DNA of 21,337 bases, from the NCBI GenBank assembly GCA_037447655.1, contig JBBHKE010001029.1, forward strand, positions 64,001 to 85,337, in the 5' to 3' direction. Shown here piece after piece: positions 8,900 to 15,834 of this stretch. Both the position numbers and the translations under genes were made by a program. The stretch is from Zygnema cylindricum (taxonomy: Eukaryota; Streptophyta; Zygnematophyceae; Zygnematales; Zygnemataceae). Position 1 is the first letter of the stretch. Each line of letters begins with the position of its first letter. The notes below the pieces were generated by a model. That model saw only the letters and a program-made list of their open reading frames with translations, did no database searches and was not told where the DNA came from.

Positions 8900-9095
8900 A
8901 AGTCCTCAGAGTGGACAGCTTCCAAGGAGCCTCAAGGATTATCTTGACCCCTTTGTGTTTCAGCAAAAATAACTGCCACCCTGGCAGACAAAAACCCTGA
9001 CCACTTGCACCTCTGTGAAGGAAAGACTCCCCTGAGTCGGTAGCAAAAAGAATCTCTGAATTTGCTCTCCTGAGCAGTAAGTTATGGAGGGTCAA
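8859..9095 (-). CDS. Small conserved LTR reading frame (78 codons) overlapping the gag start
   Basis: I do not recognise this protein. It starts at ATG 9095 inside the 5' LTR, runs 72 codons to the LTR end, crosses the primer-binding site in a different frame from gag (GYGPTL) and stops at TAG 8859-8861. It overlaps the gag start by 41 nt. Landmarks are HNLLLRRANSEILFATDSGE, a Cys-Leu-Pro-Gly-Trp block and GVKIILEAPWKLSTL. The left LTR copy keeps it open (3710-3495). LTR-1 of the diverged copia-1 has a gap-free 72-codon counterpart (11234-11449) with 38 of 72 residues identical by my count. It could be an upstream ORF that damps gag translation, a real small protein, or a by-product of a conserved RNA structure. 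In LTR-5 and LTR-4 it is broken. Confidence 0.35.
   Translation of the reverse strand: MTLHNLLLRRANSEILFATDSGESFLHRGASGQGFCLPGWQLFLLKHKGVKIILEAPWKLSTLRTYGGHKVSGYGPTL
8865..8879 (-). other. copia-2 primer-binding site, initiator tRNA-Met half-molecule type
   Basis: Directly after the 5' LTR, the minus strand reads GGTTATGGGCCCACC. This is complementary to the anticodon arm of plant initiator tRNA-Met (GGTGGGCCCATAACC), not to a tRNA 3' end. Drosophila copia is known to prime from such a cleaved 5' half. The site contains an ATG (8873-8875) complementary to the CAU anticodon, and it is translated in the gag frame as Q-V-M-G-P-P. The tRNA sequence is recalled from memory. Confidence 0.85.
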
Positions 9096-9188
9096 AGTTG
9101 ACCTTTTGTACAGAAGCTCTCTGGGAGAGGGGGTCCTATCTTCTAATTTTTCTAAATCCTATCTCTCTCACAGACTCTATCTACTGAT

Positions 9189-9219
9189 GTACGGAACCAA
9201 TCAGAATTGAGTTCCGTAC
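9189..9219 (-). promoter_or_regulatory. Inverted repeat around a CCAAT box in the copia-2 5' LTR
   Basis: The perfect 9-bp arms GTACGGAAC and GTTCCGTAC flank a 13-nt spacer containing CCAAT (plus strand; ATTGG in element sense). LTR-5 has the same layout (16983-17013) with arms GTACGACAC/GTGCCGTAC and an ATTGG in an equal 13-nt spacer. It is a likely promoter-proximal protein-binding site or RNA hairpin. Confidence 0.55.
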
Positions 9220-9641
9220 GCAAAAGTATAGCTGCCGGTGTACTTTAGGTACGGACATTGTACGACATGGCCTAAATGTCGACACATGTCAAATCCGGAT
9301 TCGGTGCCATAATCTCCGGAGATTCCACAATCCAACGGAATTTCGCCACGCGTCATCCGATGTGGTGATGGCCACAAACCACCGAAATCTTCCTCCGCGA
9401 TCTCGGCGCTAATCTCGACCGTCCGATTAAATTCGGATTTAATCGTAGCCGTAATAAATACATGCGCGGTATTTGTTTCACTTACGAAACAAATGCGCGG
9501 TATTGATTTTTATCCGTACCGTAATTCGTACATTATATACTACTGGATCTATATATCCCGTAATCCATAACAGTTAAATGATTTATCGTACGTATACGTA
9601 TTTAAATAAATATCAAACTATATAATATGTAACACTATTGC

Positions 9642-9719
9642 TAGACTTAACGGCTAAGGCTACCGGCTATTTCCTGTCTGCCGGCCGGAAGGTACAAGGA
9701 TCAAATCCTGCCGCCGCCA
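9642..9719 (+). other. tRNA-like A-box/B-box segment, antisense to copia-2 5' LTR
   Basis: This is the second LTR copy of the segment at 4257-4334. It has GACTTAACGGCTAAGGC followed by GGATCAAATCC, with both boxes unchanged despite roughly 4% LTR divergence. Confidence 0.35.
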
Positions 9720-9925
9720 CATACCTTTTAAATAAATAAACCCTAATATAAAATTCCCGTAAACCTCAGGATAGCCAAGGTAGCCATGGCTCTAGCTTCC
9801 TCTCTCATTTCTCAGTGACTGCGACAAGTTTGAGAGTTGGAGAGAGAAGTTAGAGATAGACTGCCTCGGCTTCTATATTTCTTTTCAGACCTAGAAAATA
9901 CTAATAAAAACCATTAGTTTCTACA

Positions 9926-9930
9926 TACCC
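9926..9930. repeat. Target site duplication TACCC, right copy (copia-2)
   Basis: TACCC follows the terminal CA of the right LTR (9925) and matches 3490-3494 exactly. The five-base length is standard for Ty1/copia integrase. Confidence 0.93.
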
Positions 9931-10548
9931 GTCCAGATATAGCAGCAGCTGTAGGTGTCCTTAGTAGAAGTCTAAATGAACCAAGAAAGAGAGACTGGGA
10001 GGCTGCCAAAAGGGTGATGAGATATCTGGTGGGGACAAGGGAATTATGGTTGCATTTGGGAGGGGAGCACACTGACATCACCACCTGGAGTGATGCCAGT
10101 TATGGAGATGTGCCTTTAAGGCGGTGTACGACTGGATCTGTGTTGCAAATTGGATCGGGTGCATGTTGTAAAAGTAGCAAGCAACAAAAAGTAGTTGCTC
10201 AGTCCACTATGGAGGCTGAATGCATGGCTTCCTGTGCTGCCACCAAAGAATTAATGTAGGTTAAATCTCTTCTTGAAGAACTTGGGTTCATGAAGTCTGG
10301 AACTAAAAATGTTTTTTGTGATAATCAAGCTTTTATCTCTGTTGCAGCTAATCCGAAAACATCACTTCAAAGCTAAGCATATGGATATAAGACTAATCTT
10401 TGTCATAGAGAAAGTTGAAAATAAAATTATTAAACTGGTTTATAAAACTGATAGAGAAATTATTGCAGACATGATGACAAAACCAGTGCTTTCCCCTAAG
10501 TTGATTTATTGCAGGAAAAATTGTGGATTAAAATTAAAAAGTGACTAG
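9931..10548 (+). pseudogene. copia-1 RNase H and pol C-terminus (continuation after copia-2)
   Basis: The frame resumes as RPDIAAAVGVLSRSLN, then WEAAKRVMRYLVGTRELWLH. Catalytic positions are in TTWSDASYGD (Asp), QSTMEAECMA (Glu) and CDNQAFI (Asp). A TAG at 10257-10259 falls where copia-2 also has a stop (after ATKELM / SAVK). A frameshift near 10365 is followed by KHHFKAKHMDIRLIFVIEKV, then ADMMTKPVLSPKLIY, and the pol frame ends KLKSD at 10548. The tail lies 13 nt before the 3' LTR. Confidence 0.9.
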
Positions 10549-10550
10549 GA

Positions 10551-10561
10551 ATTAAGGGGAG
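10551..10561 (+). other. copia-1 polypurine tract
   Basis: ATTAAGGGGAG lies directly upstream of the TG that opens the 3' LTR. Its core is the same as in copia-2, which fixes the LTR start at 10562. Confidence 0.85.
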
Positions 10562-10706
10562 TGTTGAAAAGAGGTAATTAATAGTTCACTTCTCTATTTT
10601 AGTTTTACTTTAAAGAAAGAGAGTAAGGATCGAAGGCACGCCATGGCTGCCGCCATTTTTAGAAAGTGGCAGATTTTGAAGTAGAGGATATTTTACTAAA
10701 ATGTTG

Positions 10707-10775
10707 TCTAAGTCCAGATTTGAACCTGGGTTTGTGGACTTCTATATAGTCGTACGTCTTAACGACTAAGGCATT
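10707..10775 (-). other. tRNA-like segment antisense to LTR-1
   Basis: On the minus strand GCCTTAGTCGTTAAGACG resembles an A-box/D-arm and GGTTCAAATCTGG a B-box/T-arm. Between them GACT-ATATAGA-AGTC could form a 4-bp anticodon-like stem with a 7-nt loop and a T at the position of U33. The acceptor stem is not convincing, so this is a tRNA-derived relic at most, not a tRNA gene. Confidence 0.4.
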
Positions 10776-11233
10776 ATCGAAACGATATACGTGACGGGTT
10801 TCAAAGATATATAAACATTAACGCAACAGCTAATTAACAGCAGACTAACCAAAAGGAGCAATTCATGCATGTACGCGAATCTGAACCGTGTAAAATATGT
10901 TTTGATCGCAAGGCCGGCATTATAGCCGCCACGCGAAGTGAGCTTTTGGCGGCATACGGAGATAGCGTCACGCGGTGCCACGTGGCGCCACATTATTTGA
11001 TACCGAAGAAGATAGGAGGAGGAACCATGGCTTCCGATTTGACAAGTGTCACCTTGTAGACCTTGTCGTACAATGGACGTACAATAAGTACATCGCCCAT
11101 TATACCTTCTTGTAATATATAGTGTTCCTATTGAACTAGGGTTTAGTAGTAGGTAGTCGTGAGTAGGCAGACCAAGACTTAGTAATATTTAGGTACCTCT
11201 CTCTAAGAGAGCTTGTAACTATAAAGGTCATCT

Positions 11234-11449
11234 TTGACCAACCATAACTTACTGCTCAGGGGAGCAAATTCAGTGATTCTTTTTGCGTTTGACTTAGGGG
11301 AGTCTTTTTCTCATAGGGAAGAGGGTAGTCAGAATACTTTTGTGCCTGGGCGGCGCTACTTCAGTGGAAAAGTGGAAGGGGCAAATATTATCCTAGAGGC
11401 TTTACATAGGCTGCTCATTCTGTGGGTCAATGGAGACCACAGAATTTCA
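11234..11449 (+). CDS. Small conserved LTR reading frame in LTR-1 (72 codons to the LTR end)
   Basis: The function is unknown. It starts ATG ACC at 11234 and reads MTNHNLLLRGANSVILFAFD, then GESFSHREE, then GANIILEALHRLL. It stays open past the LTR end into gypsy-3 sequence by chance, because this is the 3' LTR. In the missing 5' LTR it would run into the primer site. It aligns without gaps to the 72 LTR-encoded codons of copia-2 at 8880-9095. The terminal ATG of the gag frame (11430) lies inside it in another frame. Confidence 0.3.
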
Positions 11450-12071
11450 CATAAGCCCGCAACGCCTCCTCAAAAGTCTGATTCACCCTTTGAGTGTGAA
11501 CATAAGTTTGAGGGTGGTAAGCTGGGGACATGGCCAACTGCGTGCCACACAGCTCAAATAGGTTTTGCCAAAAGTGGCTCACGAATTTCCGATCACGGTC
11601 GCTGACGATCCTCTTCGGAAGTCCTTGATGGCAAAATATCTCCCAAAAAAACAAGTCTGCAACATCCCCCGCAGTGGCTGTGGTTGGCGTGGGTAGGAAA
11701 TGGGCTATTTTTGTCAAATAATCTAGGACGAAGTTTGAGTCATATCCCTCCATAGTCACCGGGAGAGCTACGATGAAATCCATCGAGATCGCCTCCCAAG
11801 GAACAGATGGTATGGGAAAGGGTTGTAACAGACCCTGGTGTCCCGATTCCGATTTATTCCTATTACAAGAGTCACACGTTCGGACATACTCCGCAATGTT
11901 GCGAGTCATGTTCGGCCAGTAATACGCCTCAGCGACACGTGTGGTTATTTTATCCCGCCCAAAATGTCCACTGAGCGGCTCGTCATGACTCATTTGAAGT
12001 ATCGCATGACGTAACTCCGGATTTGTTGGAACGTAAAGTCGTGTTGTCTGACTCGGTCTGTAAAGCCACAT
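11450..12071 (-). pseudogene. gypsy-3 integrase, C-terminus cut off by copia-1
   Basis: The reading frame from 12071 has the H2C2 zinc domain (HAILQMSHDEPLSGHFGRDK, then TCDSCNRNKS) and the rve catalytic core. The first Asp is in ISMDFIVALP and the second in RIVSDRDRKFVSHFW. The Glu region follows SPAYHPQT, near QRVNQTFEEALRAY. The sequence is open until AYV at 11450, after which the apparent codons come from LTR-1. No C-terminal chromodomain can be judged because that part is missing. TYVHTQRVN, where DGQTERVN is usual, shows local decay around the expected Glu. Confidence 0.92.
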
Positions 12072-12221
12072 ACCATTGGCGGTTCGGGTTTATACCTTCC
12101 GTTGAATGAGTTTATTCATTGTCTCGTCTTCGTCGTAAGCGGCGTTGATCCTACTTAGCCACTGCTCGTCCACTTGCACCGTACTAGTGACTGAGCTGGG
12201 TTTCGGGTCTTGCGCTGCGTC

Positions 12222-12726
12222 CTACGCTGCGGTGTTCTTTTTCACAAAGCTTACGTCGTCATCCTGCGATGTTTGCGATCGTTGCTCTGCCACTGGCGGA
12301 GCAACTCCAAGTCTTCTCGACATCGCATCCGCCGGGTTCGTCTTGCCCGGCTTAAACTCAATGACCAGTTCCAACTCGAAGGTCTGAAGAAACGTCATCC
12401 ATCGCACTTGTTTCTTGGACAACTTCGGCTGTGCTTGCAGGTATTGTAGGGCGAGGTGATCTGTGATAACTGTGATCCATTTCTCGTGAACGTAACATTT
12501 CCAAACCTCCAGCGCATTGATGATTGCAATTGTCTCCTTTTTATGGGTGGCCCAGTTAAGCTCCGCTGCCTTTAGTTTCGACTGTCGTAGGCAATTGGTT
12601 GTAGGCCTTTTCCTTGATCCTGCATAAGGATCGCTCCAATAGCCATATCGCTAGCGTCTTTTATTATCGTCCAAGGTAAGTATGGGTCGGGAACAGCTAA
12701 CACTGGGGCGATAACCAACCGCTCCT
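12222..12726 (-). pseudogene. gypsy-3 RNase H
   Basis: The region between RT and integrase reads in shifting frames. DASDMAIGAILMQDQGKG, with the first catalytic Asp, lies near 12650, then PIAYDS. It ends with RWMTFLQTFELELVIEFKPG and TNPADAMSRR (12422-12300), the typical gypsy RNase H tail before integrase. Several stops and frameshifts lie between. After 12222 a degenerate tether leads to the integrase. Confidence 0.8.
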
Positions 12727-13819
12727 TTAGCGTGTTAAAAGCTGCCCCTTACGTGATTTCCACTCGTAGGGCACGTCATTTTTGAGTAATTCCGTGAGTC
12801 GTGCAACGATTTTTGCGAAACCTTCGACAAAACGTGGATAGTAGGAGCATAATCCAATAAAGCTCCGTAATTCGGTAATATTCACCGGCTGCGGCCACTC
12901 CTTCACTGCCCTCGTTTTGTTCGGATCCACTGCGATTCTGCCTCGGCTCACCACATGGCCCAAAAAATCAATTTTCTCCTTCAAGAAGTCGCATTTACTC
13001 CTCTTCGCGTTCAACTTGTTCTCCTGAAGGACTTGCAGGACCGTCCGCAGGTGCTTTATATGATCCTCCAACATTCGGCTATACACCAATATGTCGTCTA
13101 GAAAGACGATTACAAACGCGTCCAAATATTGCAGAAAGATGGAATTCATCAAATGCATAAAAGTTGCAGGTGCATTAGTCAACCTGAACGGCATAACTCC
13201 AAACTGGAAATGGCCATACCGAGTTCTAAACGCCGTCTTTTCCACATCCTCCTCGACAATTCTGATCAGGTGATAACGGCTCCGCAAATCTATCTTCGAG
13301 AATTATTAAGCACCTCGAAGTCGATCCAACAATTCGTCTATTCTCATTAAGGATACGCCTTCTTCACCGTTAACTTGTTTAGCGCTCGGAAATCCACACA
13401 CATACGAAAACCTCCATCTTTCTTATTTACGAAGAGAACGGGGGCTCCATATGGTTTCTTGCTCGGGTCGATTGCTCCGGTTTCGACCAACTCCGCAGTA
13501 CATCTTCGGTGTAACTCATCTTGTACATCCGATTAGCCCGGGGTACCGCTCCAAGAAAAAGCTCTATCTTGTGGTCTACTTCGCGCTTCGAATGTAAGAC
13601 TTCTAGGAGCGTTGGGAGAAAGACATCAACATACTCCTCGAGAAGTTTTGTCACGGCTTCCGGGGCCTCTACGGAAGTCTTTCCGATGTCGTCACCCTCT
13701 TTCGAGTTGAAGTCGGGGTCCTTTTTACTCCATTCTCCCTGAACCCCTTCCTTTGCTTCCTCCATGGGTTCGACGATCGCCATACCAATTGTCTCCCCTT
13801 TCTTGAGTGCCCTTTTCAA
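12727..13819 (-). pseudogene. gypsy-3 reverse transcriptase
   Basis: The N-terminal part (13819-13427) has the connector LLEEYVDVFLPTLLEVL and [20 protein letters not shown]. The polymerase core continues, with one indel and two adjacent stops, through [35 protein letters not shown] and [11 protein letters not shown]. It includes [20 protein letters not shown], where the usual Gly of [12 protein letters not shown] is Arg. The catalytic box FLDDILVYS is intact at about 13078-13104. [18 protein letters not shown] and [15 protein letters not shown] mark the end. It is a clear Ty3/gypsy RVT_1 domain. Confidence 0.92.
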
Positions 13820-13976
13820 CTATAAGGCCGAAAGCAGGCGTCCCTCTTCCGATCCATTACCAGCCGCTCGCGCTTTTACCTCAAACTCTTTTTCACCTTT
13901 CCTAACTCTCATGTCGCCACTTCTCCAATCGATCGTCGGGTTCCATTTTTGCTACCACGGTTTCCCCAAGATTACT

Positions 13977-14342
13977 TCATGGTCTCCAAGTGGTAAAACA
14001 TGAAGGGTGTCCTGCCATTGGAACTTCCCAATTCCGACATGTAACCTCAGAGTACGATAAGTAATGGACAGAGAACTTCCGTCGGCCAATTGTACCGACT
14101 GACGATCCTTTAACACCACGAGAGGAAGTTTTTAACCCTTTAACCGTCACCTCGTTGATGAAATTCCCCGATGCACCAGAGTCCACCATGAAGCTAGCTG
14201 CGCTCACTCTAATTCGATCCCGAAATACCAAAGGGTCTCCTCCTTCACCAGCTAATCTCATGACGTTAAGTTTACCCTTTTTGGGACTCCTCCGTTTGGA
14301 GAACTCTCGGGCCATATGGTCGGGGAACCGCACTAGAAACAT
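13977..14342 (-). pseudogene. gypsy-3 zinc knuckle relic and aspartic protease
   Basis: Just before 14342 the sequence keeps a CCHC knuckle relic (C-F-stop-C-G-S-P, then after a 1-nt shift D-H-M-A-R-E, with the last Cys lost). It is followed by basic KRRSPKKGK. The protease has the active site FMVDSGASGNFINEVTVKGL. After that the frame drifts (VGTIGRRKFSVHYLS) because of indels. The order knuckle, protease, RT agrees with a gypsy gag-pol read as one frame. Confidence 0.82.
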
Positions 14343-14368
14343 AAGTCGTTTTGCCCCCTCCGTTAGAG

Positions 14369-15204
14369 CTACTCGAGGGACAAGTCGTTGGTCTTAGCCT
14401 TGGTAGTCTTCTTCTTTTTCCACAGTACGTTGACCACCTCCTTATCCTCGTCAATTGCTCCGAGCTCTATGGGAGTTGGGCCATCATCACGTCGACCTCC
14501 CCCACCGCTACTCGACCCATAATGATAAGGCCTGCGTAAGGTGAAGTCCACCGAATCAATCCGTTTCGCAAACTGAATAATGGCCGATAGAGTAGGAGTC
14601 GTACTTTCCCGAGCGAGCCATTGCTCCACATCGCTCCGATTAGATGCTTTTAGCCCCTTCACGTAACGATCCACGGCTTCATCCTCCGTCAGCGTGGGTA
14701 TTTGCACCTTGCACTCGAACAACTGCTGCGTAAACTCCAACACCGAGGTTCGTTGCTTCAAAATCGTGATAGTATCCCTTGCCGCCTTAACCGTCATAAC
14801 GGGATACCAAGAGTCACAGAGGAGTTGAATGAAAAGAGCCCAAGCAGCCAGTATCTCATCGTTTCTACCATCGTTCTCCACCATGCCCCCTTTGCCACTT
14901 TTAGAAGACCATGCACATAATGAATCTTCTCACGGTCCGACAGACTAGGGAAATTCTCAAGGTAATTTGCAACGGAGAATAGCCACGCATCAAGATTCTT
15001 TTGTCTGGCCGGGTCAAACTCATTGGGAAGCCTCAACTTTGGTCTCCTTAAGTCTCTCTCCATGCCTCCAGAAGGTCGTTCACCGAGACGAGATTCCAAG
15101 GTTGTGACGGTGTTGCTCAACTGCGTATTTTGTAATCTCACGTTTTCTAACTCCCGGAGAACCTGCGCTAACATATCTATGGTGGACACACCTTGTTGAG
15201 TCAT
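14369..15204 (-). pseudogene. gypsy-3 gag (retrotransposon gag domain), one frameshift
   Basis: It starts at ATG 15204, 22 nt after the primer site. The first part has a coiled-coil-like segment (LAQVLRELENVRLQNTQLSN, TTLESRLGE), then LRLPNEFDPARQKNLDAWLF and the WW-containing GAWWRTMV. A frameshift near 14860 moves to the second frame. That frame has EILAAWALFIQLLCDSWYPV, then FTQQLFECKVQIPTLTEDEA, DRYVKGLKASNRSDVEQWLA and FAKRIDSVDFTLRRP, the usual end of a Retrotrans_gag domain. A Gly/Ser-rich linker and a Lys-rich segment near 14400 precede the knuckle. Confidence 0.88.
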
Positions 15205-15225
15205 GCTGTCGGGTCATGAGGATTT

Positions 15226-15237
15226 GCTCCGATACCA
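15226..15237 (-). other. gypsy-3 primer-binding site (initiator tRNA-Met 3' end)
   Basis: The minus strand reads TGGTATCGGAGC, one base from the common plant initiator tRNA-Met site TGGTATCAGAGC. It lies 1 nt after the LTR end. This is the ordinary full-tRNA priming site, in contrast to the half-tRNA sites of the copia elements. Confidence 0.85.
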
Positions 15238-15238
15238 G

Positions 15239-15736
15239 TGTAAAAGGGGCGGAATATCACAATCACAGCGGAAAATACCAAGGACCTCCTCGTAGCAACA
15301 GCAAATCAGACCACCAGGACACGTAAGGGTTGCATTTTATTACTCGGGGAAAGATTACAACATTCAGCGCTCGCTGCGAAGGTCTACTCAAGAGTGTCTT
15401 GCTGACTAGGCCTACTTCACTATTTAAAGTAACTAGCTGGTAGTCAACCTAGTACTGTACAACTGTACACATGGACCTTCACGATTGACCGAGATAAATC
15501 TCAAAATATCCTTGTAGAACAATACCGTTCTATCTACATTCCGCGGGCTTGCTATACTGCTAAGCTGCGTTGCTCTGCTGCGCTGCTATGTTGCTACGCT
15601 ATTAAGTAGTTACGCCGCTAAGTTGCTCCGCTGCTATGTTGCGCTGGTCTGGAATCGCAGCTGCGATGCTCTGATAACGCAACTATAGCAGCCTAGTTGC
15701 TAGCTACTAAGTACCCAACTCTGTAACCCTGTTACA
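15239..15736 (-). repeat. gypsy-3 5' LTR
   Basis: The 498-bp LTR is bounded in element sense by TGTAAC and TTTACA (5-bp terminal inverted repeat TGTAA/TTACA). The inner end abuts the primer site. The outer end is fixed because copia-4 gag coding resumes immediately at 15737. It contains a run of GCTGCG/GTTGC-like short repeats at about 15556-15640. Confidence 0.85.
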
Positions 15737-15834
15737 GCTCCTGTCATCATCGCTTCCCAATAGATGAATCATGTTCCATTTAAAATGGGCACTCTAGAGG
15801 GTGGGCCCATAACCTGTGAGTTTGTATCCCCCAT
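15737..15834 (-). pseudogene. copia-4 gag start with half-tRNA primer site
   Basis: Read on the minus strand from ATG 15834 inside the LTR, the frame is MGDTNSQVMGPPSRVPILNG, then T, a TGA, and FIYWEAMMTGA up to the gypsy-3 insertion at 15737. This matches copia-2 gag (QVMGPPFRVQIFNGTGFIYW) with one stop at the position of a Gly. The primer site GGTTATGGGCCCACC is at 15800-15814 and is identical to that of copia-2. It is the only coding fragment of copia-4 in the window. The rest should lie left of the window, beyond the missing half of gypsy-3. Confidence 0.8.

Larger units (their letters stand above)
3495..9925 (-). mobile_element. copia-2: complete-structure Ty1/copia retrotransposon nested in copia-1
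   Basis: This minus-strand element is 6431 bp long. Its LTRs are 1046 bp each and in direct orientation, with TG at the outer ends and a perfect 5-bp target duplication. In element order it has the 5' LTR (9925-8880), primer site (8879-8865), gag, protease, integrase, reverse transcriptase, RNase H, polypurine tract (near 4541) and 3' LTR (4540-3495). Comparing the LTRs by hand I count about 39 substitutions and no net indel, roughly 4% divergence. It is therefore the youngest insertion of the nest, but it is still inactivated by stops and frameshifts. Its proteins are close to those of copia-1, while the LTRs of the two elements differ strongly except in short blocks. Confidence 0.95.
8880..9925 (-). 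repeat. copia-2 5' LTR (right copy)
   Basis: This copy acts as the promoter LTR. In element sense it starts TGTAGAAACTAATGG at 9925 and ends AAAGTTTCA at 8880. It holds a CCAAT-containing inverted repeat (9189-9219), two small hairpins (9025-9038; the TGCCA/TGGCA stem near 8980), an ATG 20 nt before its end (8899), the 72-codon reading frame and a tRNA-like antisense segment (9642-9719). GTAC tetranucleotides are frequent (about ten). Confidence 0.94.
1..11449 (+). mobile_element. copia-1: Ty1/copia LTR retrotransposon, 5' end off window, split by copia-2
   Basis: A plus-strand Ty1/copia element is read in the order gag, protease, integrase, reverse transcriptase, RNase H, polypurine tract, 3' LTR. 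The body occupies 1-3494 and resumes at 9931. The 3495-9930 interval is the copia-2 insertion plus one copy of its target duplication. The window opens inside gag, so the 5' LTR and primer site lie to the left. The 3' boundary at 11449 is placed where the LTR ends in CA and gypsy-3 integrase coding begins. If this is right, the 5' LTR off the left edge should be preceded by the sequence CATAA, matching 11450-11454. The coding region is full of stops and frameshifts, so the element is dead. Confidence 0.9.
10562..11449 (+). repeat. copia-1 3' LTR (LTR-1)
   Basis: The 888-bp LTR opens TGTTGAAAAG after the polypurine tract and ends AGAATTTCA at 11449, where gypsy-3 integrase coding begins. Most of it is unlike the copia-2 LTR. 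Shared blocks are GCCATGGCTGCC near 10642, the tRNA-like antisense segment (10707-10775), a GTCGTACAATGG block near 11070 and the last 230 bp. A TATATAAA stretch at about 10808-10815 is a possible TATA box. Its small reading frame (11234-11449) and GACTT/GAGTC hairpin (11291-11304) match copia-2. The terminal ATG is at 11430, 20 nt from the LTR end. Confidence 0.88.
11450..15736 (-). mobile_element. gypsy-3: Ty3/gypsy LTR retrotransposon, 3' part off window, interrupted by copia-1
   Basis: This minus-strand element has its 5' LTR (15736-15239), primer site, gag, protease, reverse transcriptase, RNase H and integrase in the Ty3/gypsy order. It stops abruptly at 11450 inside the integrase, where copia-1 is inserted. 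The rest of integrase and the 3' LTR should lie left of the missing copia-1 5' LTR. It inserted into gag of copia-4. The five bases after its LTR, GCTCC (15737-15741), are the predicted target duplication. Numerous stops and frameshifts show it is dead and older than copia-2. Confidence 0.9.

Noticed and set aside
10707-10775. A functional tRNA gene
   Set aside because: The A- and B-box-like motifs and an anticodon-like loop are visible, but there is no convincing acceptor or T stem, and it lies inside an LTR.
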